Below, piece after piece: positions 61,340 to 64,000 of a stretch of DNA of 64,000 nt (position 1 is the first letter of the stretch; each line of letters starts with the position of its first letter). The translations under genes were made by a program, and so were the position numbers. The notes beneath the pieces were generated by a model that searched no databases, was not told where the DNA came from, and saw only the letters and a list, made by a program, of their open reading frames with translations. The DNA is from Thermoplasmatales archaeon BRNA1 (lineage in GTDB: Archaea > Thermoplasmatota > Thermoplasmata > Methanomassiliicoccales > Methanomethylophilaceae), in NCBI GenBank assembly GCA_000350305.1, contig CP002916.1, forward strand, positions 868,001 to 932,000, given 5' to 3'.

Positions 61340-61831
61340 ATGGACGAGAAGAAATTCAACAAGAAAGTGAGGGAAGCGGATGAGAAGAAACTGCAGAAGA
61401 TGTACTTCAAGAACCTCGATGCCCGCCCGGACTACCTCCAGAGGGCCCGGCTCAACACCCTCGCGTCCATGATCGACGGGGATGCCGTTGACAGCATGAA
61501 CTTCGACTACTACGACACCGCCACCCAGGCGCTCGAGAAGGTCCGTTACCAGCTTCTCACCGGATACGGACAGTGCCAGGGGAACCTCGTCTGCAGGGGC
61601 AACGACATCGTCATCTGCTGCTGCAGGGATATGGCCTCCCTCGTGGCGTACAGGCACGCCAACTACTACAATGGCAGGATCTACGTCCCCGGCTGCACCC
61701 CCGAGGTCTGCAGGGACGGGGAGGACACCTACGTAATCACCGGCAAGGGAGGGAGATCCCTCCGCTGCTGCCCGTTCTGCGGCGCCCTCATCTCCGAGAG
61801 GATCCGCACCAAAGAAGAGGGGAAGGAATGA
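61340..61831 (+). CDS. Cysteine-rich hypothetical protein
   Basis: 163 residues, not recognised. N-terminal 45 residues basic and helical; the second half is rich in cysteines (CQGNLVCRGNDIVICCC, CRDG, CCPFCGALI), the last a likely zinc ribbon. A GGGAGG ribosome site lies 7 bases before the ATG. Its stop overlaps the nuclease start as ATGA, so it may be a partner of that nuclease. Confidence 0.7.
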   Translation: MDEKKFNKKVREADEKKLQKMYFKNLDARPDYLQRARLNTLASMIDGDAVDSMNFDYYDTATQALEKVRYQLLTGYGQCQGNLVCRGNDIVICCCRDMASLVAYRHANYYNGRIYVPGCTPEVCRDGEDTYVITGKGGRSLRCCPFCGALISERIRTKEEGKE

Positions 61832-64000
61832 GCCTGCCCACAATGCGCAGGGCCAAGTCCATCGACGATATCATGGAGGAGGTTCTCGCCGCAGGATGCA
61901 CGATGGTCGTTACGAATGATGCACCTCTCGCCACCGCTCTGAACTCCAGGATAGGGCACCCTCAGATCGGCCCTCTAGCCTACACCGCCAGGGAAATCGC
62001 CGGGATGCTTCAGTACGAGGTCCTCGGCGGAGCCATTCTCACAGACGTGGAGATCGTCCGCAGGATCCAGAAGGAACTTGATGACAGGGGTTTCAAGTGG
62101 GGTTTCGCAGAGATTTACAACGAGATACTGAACATCCGCGAGATCAGGAGATACAAATCCGAAGTGGACAAGTACCTTCACGGACGCGAAAAGAGAGTCT
62201 ATGAGGTTTACCAGACCCTCCGTACCAGGGAAGCCCTCCAAAACAACTGCAACGACGAAATCATGGGCAGGTTCTATGCGGGCAAGAAGGTCGCCGTCGT
62301 CAATGACGAGGACTTCGACCAGCTGGACCGCCATATTCTGCCGCCCATCGGCACGTACGTCAACATCGAACCGATGAAGATGGGTGAAAAGGTCTCGATT
62401 GAGAAGATCTATCCCATTGGGAATGACAGACAGATAGCCGAGAACGTTGTCGATCTGATAGATGCCGACCACGCCACGGATGTCGCCATCGTCATGAACT
62501 CCGACGGGGCCATAGCCGATGCGATCCGTGCCATGCTGTACAGGAAGAGGATTCCTTTCAAGAACAAGCTCAGCGTGAGGGATGTCGCTCAGATCAGAGA
62601 TTATCTTCAATTCATCACTCTGGCACTTTCCTTTGACACTCTACGTGTCAGCGATGTCAGAACGATGCTCCAGTCATACGGAGCATCCGGCGTCTACGGT
62701 CTGAACAACAAGATCGACAACCTTTCCCTCAGCAAGGTCTACTCCTCGATCGATTCGATTCTTGCGAATCCGGATGACCGTACCCTCGAACTCCTCGGAA
62801 TCATGTCTGACATCCGCGGTTTCACATTTGACGAGGTCAGGAAGAAACTGGATTTCCGCGGCACGACCTCTTCGGTCAGCATCCAGCTCGAGAGCATGGG
62901 GTTGTTAGGCCGCAGAATCAATGACAAAGATGTCACGGAACTTGCCTATGCAATATCCAACGTTCAGGACTTGCGTCACAACGAACAGATCCCCGAGTTC
63001 GAGAAGAAAGGAGTGCTTCTGGCAGACTGCAGGAACTCAGTCTATATCGACCGTCCCGTAGTCGTTTTCGTCGGCATGGGAACGGATTGGGACATGACTC
63101 CTGCTGGCAAACCGTATATCGACCGTTTGGAACTCGAGGAGTTCAATGCGAGACGCATGACCGTACTCCTGCAGCAGGGACAGTCCCGCATCTATGCGGT
63201 TAAACCGTTCACCGATGGCAAGACAACGATACCCTGCGAGACCCTCGATTCCGTCTTCGGAACCAGGGTCTCTGATTTCTCCGTCATCTGCGGAGAAGAG
63301 CAGTATGATGTGGGAACATGGGCGGAGAGCAGGAACGAAGGTTCCCTCTTCGAGGAATCGACCGGAGATGACCTCAGCACCGCCGACCATCCGGATCCGG
63401 AACTCGTTTTCTCCAAGAGCACCTACAACCTCTGGGCAACCTGCCCGGTTTCGTTCCTCTTCAGAGAGGCACTCCCCTTCGGGAGCACCGAGGACAATCA
63501 GCGCAGCCTCTACGGCAGCGTCTTCCACTGGTTCACGGAATTCGCATATTGTTATCCGGAGGAAGTGCTGAAACACAAAGACGATCCCGACTACTATGTT
63601 GCCAAACTTATGGCCCTTTATGAACCTATGATCGAATCCGGGAACGTAGAGGTCGAGAGGACCAGACTCCGTTCGAATATCCTTCAGATGATGCAGTTCC
63701 TGGAAGAAGAGATACTCCCGATCGACACCAAGGGTGCTGTGAAACCCGTCGAAAAAAACGAACGCAATCCCCTCTTTGCGTGGGAGGGGCATGACGAGAA
63801 GTTCGACAACGTGGAAAAGACGGAGTATTGCTGCGATAAGCATGCTAGTGCACAATACGACCTGTCCTTCGGCAACAGGGTCATTGACTACAAGACGGGT
63901 AAGAAGAAGGGATCGCAATCCGTATACAACCACCTGTCGCTCATCAAAGACTTCGAATCCCAACCCCTGTTCTACTTGTACGTGAGATCAAGACTTCATG
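61828..64000 (+). CDS. RecB/AddB-family PD-(D/E)xK protein (3' end outside window)
   Basis: 724 codons before the window ends. A helicase-like N-terminal part lacks an obvious Walker A; residues 430-500 resemble the UvrD/AddB C-terminal helicase region (VVVFVGMGTDWDMT, then LLQQGQSRIYAVKPF). The PD-(D/E)xK nuclease begins near residue 530 (VFSKSTYNLWATCPVSFLFREALPFG) and has VIDYKTGKKKG with the catalytic Asp-x-Lys. Together this is like AddB or a Cas4/RecB-type recombination nuclease. Translation is coupled to the Cys-rich gene by ATGA. Codon use is more mixed than that of nearby genes. Confidence 0.78.
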   Translation, partial: MSLPTMRRAKSIDDIMEEVLAAGCTMVVTNDAPLATALNSRIGHPQIGPLAYTAREIAGMLQYEVLGGAILTDVEIVRRIQKELDDRGFKWGFAEIYNEILNIREIRRYKSEVDKYLHGREKRVYEVYQTLRTREALQNNCNDEIMGRFYAGKKVAVVNDEDFDQLDRHILPPIGTYVNIEPMKMGEKVSIEKIYPIGNDRQIAENVVDLIDADHATDVAIVMNSDGAIADAIRAMLYRKRIPFKNKLSVRDVAQIRDYLQFITLALSFDTLRVSDVRTMLQSYGASGVYGLNNKIDNLSLSKVYSSIDSILANPDDRTLELLGIMSDIRGFTFDEVRKKLDFRGTTSSVSIQLESMGLLGRRINDKDVTELAYAISNVQDLRHNEQIPEFEKKGVLLADCRNSVYIDRPVVVFVGMGTDWDMTPAGKPYIDRLELEEFNARRMTVLLQQGQSRIYAVKPFTDGKTTIPCETLDSVFGTRVSDFSVICGEEQYDVGTWAESRNEGSLFEESTGDDLSTADHPDPELVFSKSTYNLWATCPVSFLFREALPFGSTEDNQRSLYGSVFHWFTEFAYCYPEEVLKHKDDPDYYVAKLMALYEPMIESGNVEVERTRLRSNILQMMQFLEEEILPIDTKGAVKPVEKNERNPLFAWEGHDEKFDNVEKTEYCCDKHASAQYDLSFGNRVIDYKTGKKKGSQSVYNHLSLIKDFESQPLFYLYVRSRLH

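Noticed and set aside
1-64000. CRISPR array or cas genes
   Set aside because: No regularly spaced direct repeats were seen. The only tandem array, at 30667, has 2.5 copies with no spacers.

Overview
The window looks like a piece of an archaeal chromosome, most likely from a methanogen of the Methanomassiliicoccales / Thermoplasmata group. This is an inference. It rests on a 20S proteasome beta subunit, a TATA-binding protein, a PyrD/PyrK pair, a heterodisulfide-reductase-like Fe-S protein, a degenerate SelB-like protein, promoters with a TATA box 24-28 nt before the start codon (leaderless messages), and two genes that read cleanly through an in-frame TAG while other stops checked are TGA or TAA. 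That last pattern is expected where TAG encodes pyrrolysine. No rRNA, CRISPR array, insertion sequence or replication origin is visible. One tRNA (Cys, CCA encoded) is present.

Layout. 1-3.1 kb: proteasome beta subunit (cut) and a B12-dependent ribonucleotide reductase. 3.2-11.4 kb: a pilus-type secretion operon (Cys-rich protein, TadA-like ATPase, TadC-like membrane protein), a CstA-type transporter, a U32 protein and two pilin-like genes. 11.3-17.9 kb: small accessory genes, two phenylacetate-CoA ligases, an ACT protein, the SelB-like protein, a structured non-coding stretch and an AdoMet-decarboxylase-like gene. 18-25.3 kb: PEBP, Sel1-repeat, ThpR, an anchored nucleosidase and a glnK-amtB pair with a palindromic operator. 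25.4-29.2 kb: three more pilin-like genes, a cysteine desulfurase and GMP synthase PP-ATPase. 29.3-39.5 kb: accessory region with an AAA ATPase preceded by tandem repeats, a large permease, dapB, surface proteins and a secreted protein with an internal amber codon. 39.6-46.4 kb: TBP, tRNA-Cys, a candidate non-coding RNA, pyrK-pyrD and trkA-trkH. 46.4-64 kb: radical SAM and pentapeptide-repeat proteins, an SMR exporter pair, TPR proteins, a PARIS-like AAA ATPase + DUF4435 defence pair, exonuclease VII, a thioesterase with an internal amber codon, an Hdr-like protein, a coiled-coil protein and the start of a RecB-family nuclease gene.

How parts work together. The most striking signal is one promoter architecture used four times: a CTAACTG-type element centred exactly 18.5 bp from the TATA-box centre. 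It lies in front of the secretion ATPase operon, both pilin-like operons and a structured intergenic RNA candidate. This suggests one dispersed pilus regulon of eight proteins, perhaps with an associated RNA. Separately, the two amber-interrupted genes and the degenerate SelB-like factor make the window useful for studying pyrrolysine decoding.
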